A stretch of 5,669 nt of DNA. Origin: Parcubacteria group bacterium Athens0714_26. GTDB taxonomy: Bacteria > Patescibacteriota > Minisyncoccia > UBA6257 > 02-FULL-45-10c. The notes beneath the pieces were generated by a model, which was not told where the DNA came from, did not search any database, and worked only from the letters and a program-made list of their open reading frames with translations. The stretch is taken from assembly GCA_007376745.1 (NCBI GenBank), contig VMGU01000038.1:1-5669 (forward strand), read 5' to 3'. How positions within the stretch are numbered: position 1 is the first letter of the stretch; every line of letters starts with the position of its first letter. This document shows positions 5,219 through 5,669 of this stretch, one piece after another. A program made the position numbers and the translations under genes.

Positions 5219-5221
5219 ATT

Positions 5222-5669
5222 ATGAAAAAATTAAGAGATTTTATAAAAGAGGCTGAAGTAAAAAAAATAGCGATAGGGCATTTTAATATTTCCGACTGGG
5301 CGGCTGCAAAAGCGATTTTTGAAGTTGCCAAAGAATTATCCGTCAGAGGCGGACCCGCCTTTGGCGGGAGTTTGCCCGTTATAATAGGAACTTCTGAAGG
5401 AGAGGCGGATTTTTTAGGAAGAAAACAAATAGTGGCGTTTGTCAGAAGTTTGCGCGAGGAATATTTCTCGGGTGGCGACGAGTTTCCTGTTTTTTTAAAC
5501 GCAGACCATATCCATTCTTTAGAAAAAGTAAAAGCGGCCGTAGCCGCGGGTTACGACGCGATTTTGTTTGATGGCGGCAAGCTGCCGTTTGAGGAAAATA
5601 TTAAAGCGACCAAGGAAGTTGTGGAGTATGTTAGATCGGTTAATCCTGAAATATTAGTGGAGGGTGAGC
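5222..5669 (+). CDS. fba: Class II fructose-bisphosphate aldolase, 3' end beyond window
   Basis: The first 149 residues of a zinc-dependent class II aldolase are present; the rest lies beyond the window. The enzyme would interconvert fructose-1,6-bisphosphate and triose phosphates. Class marks are in order: IGHFNIS (18-24, usual GAFN region), PVIIGTSEGE (52-61), FLNADHIH (91-98) with D95 as likely catalytic acid and H96 as a zinc ligand, LFDGGKLPFEENI (115-127), and VEGE (146-149) with the glutamate usually found near the metal. Related enzymes act on tagatose-bisphosphate, so a ketose-bisphosphate aldolase of other specificity is possible. The ATG lies 3 nt after the preceding stop and has no Shine-Dalgarno sequence, so coupled translation is likely. 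Residues 42-50 (RGGPAFGGS) are encoded by a GC-rich palindromic repeat and appear to be an extra loop between the first helix and second strand. Confidence 0.9.
   Translation, partial: MKKLRDFIKEAEVKKIAIGHFNISDWAAAKAIFEVAKELSVRGGPAFGGSLPVIIGTSEGEADFLGRKQIVAFVRSLREEYFSGGDEFPVFLNADHIHSLEKVKAAVAAGYDAILFDGGKLPFEENIKATKEVVEYVRSVNPEILVEGE
5347..5368. repeat. GC palindromic repeat inserted in frame in the aldolase gene
   Basis: CCCGCC-TTT-GGCGGG (5354-5368) is a perfect 6-bp stem with a three-base loop. AGGCGG (5347-5352) can alternatively pair with CCGCCT (5355-5360), so two hairpins compete. The core 13 bases (5355-5367) are the exact reverse complement of 3885-3897 in the kinase gene. It encodes a glycine-rich RGGPAFGGS stretch where aldolases normally pass directly from helix to strand. 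GGCGGACCCGCC...-type elements are familiar to me as interspersed repeats in Parcubacteria. Confidence 0.75.

Overview
The window looks like a chromosomal segment from an uncultured Candidate Phyla Radiation (Patescibacteria) bacterium, most likely a Parcubacteria-type lineage. This is inferred from several things together. Transketolase is split into two subunit genes. Short GC-rich palindromes and AT-rich heptamer repeats are scattered between and inside genes. Most genes are tightly packed and lack a Shine-Dalgarno sequence. The first gene resembles small hypothetical proteins I associate with these genomes. TAG, TAA and TGA all end genes here, which argues against the lineages that read TGA as glycine. 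No taxonomic marker is present, so this is a judgement, not a proof.

Positions 1-762 form a self-contained unit. A leader with small hairpins and a near-perfect ribosome binding site precedes a 194-residue protein of unknown function (78-662). A perfect 20-bp palindrome (674-693) and a long intrinsic terminator (706-762) follow. An extended -10 promoter comes immediately after (771-779), and a second TATAAT lies exactly 6 nt before the next ATG.

Positions 835-5669 form a co-directional central-carbon cluster with no visible internal terminator. In order it holds the transketolase N-terminal subunit (835-1698), a 68-residue two-helix membrane protein (1757-1963), the transketolase C-terminal subunit (1956-2948, overlapping the small gene by 8 nt), a PfkB-family sugar or nucleoside kinase (3021-4040), an unrecognised 393-residue protein (4037-5218, 4-nt ATGA overlap), and a class II fructose-bisphosphate aldolase (from 5222, cut by the window end). 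Together these would link the non-oxidative pentose phosphate pathway to lower glycolysis at fructose-6-phosphate, triose phosphate and fructose-1,6-bisphosphate. The PfkB protein and the unrecognised protein are the genes whose roles are open.

The most noteworthy signals are repeats inside coding sequence. A (AAATTAG)-type heptamer tract followed directly by a GC hairpin occupies exactly 48 nt of the kinase gene. The same 13-nt hairpin core, in inverted orientation, sits in frame in a surface-loop position of the aldolase gene. The other notable points are the small membrane protein wedged between the two transketolase halves, the leaderless-looking starts, and the cassette-like first gene. 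I found no CRISPR array, tRNA, rRNA, insertion sequence or riboswitch.
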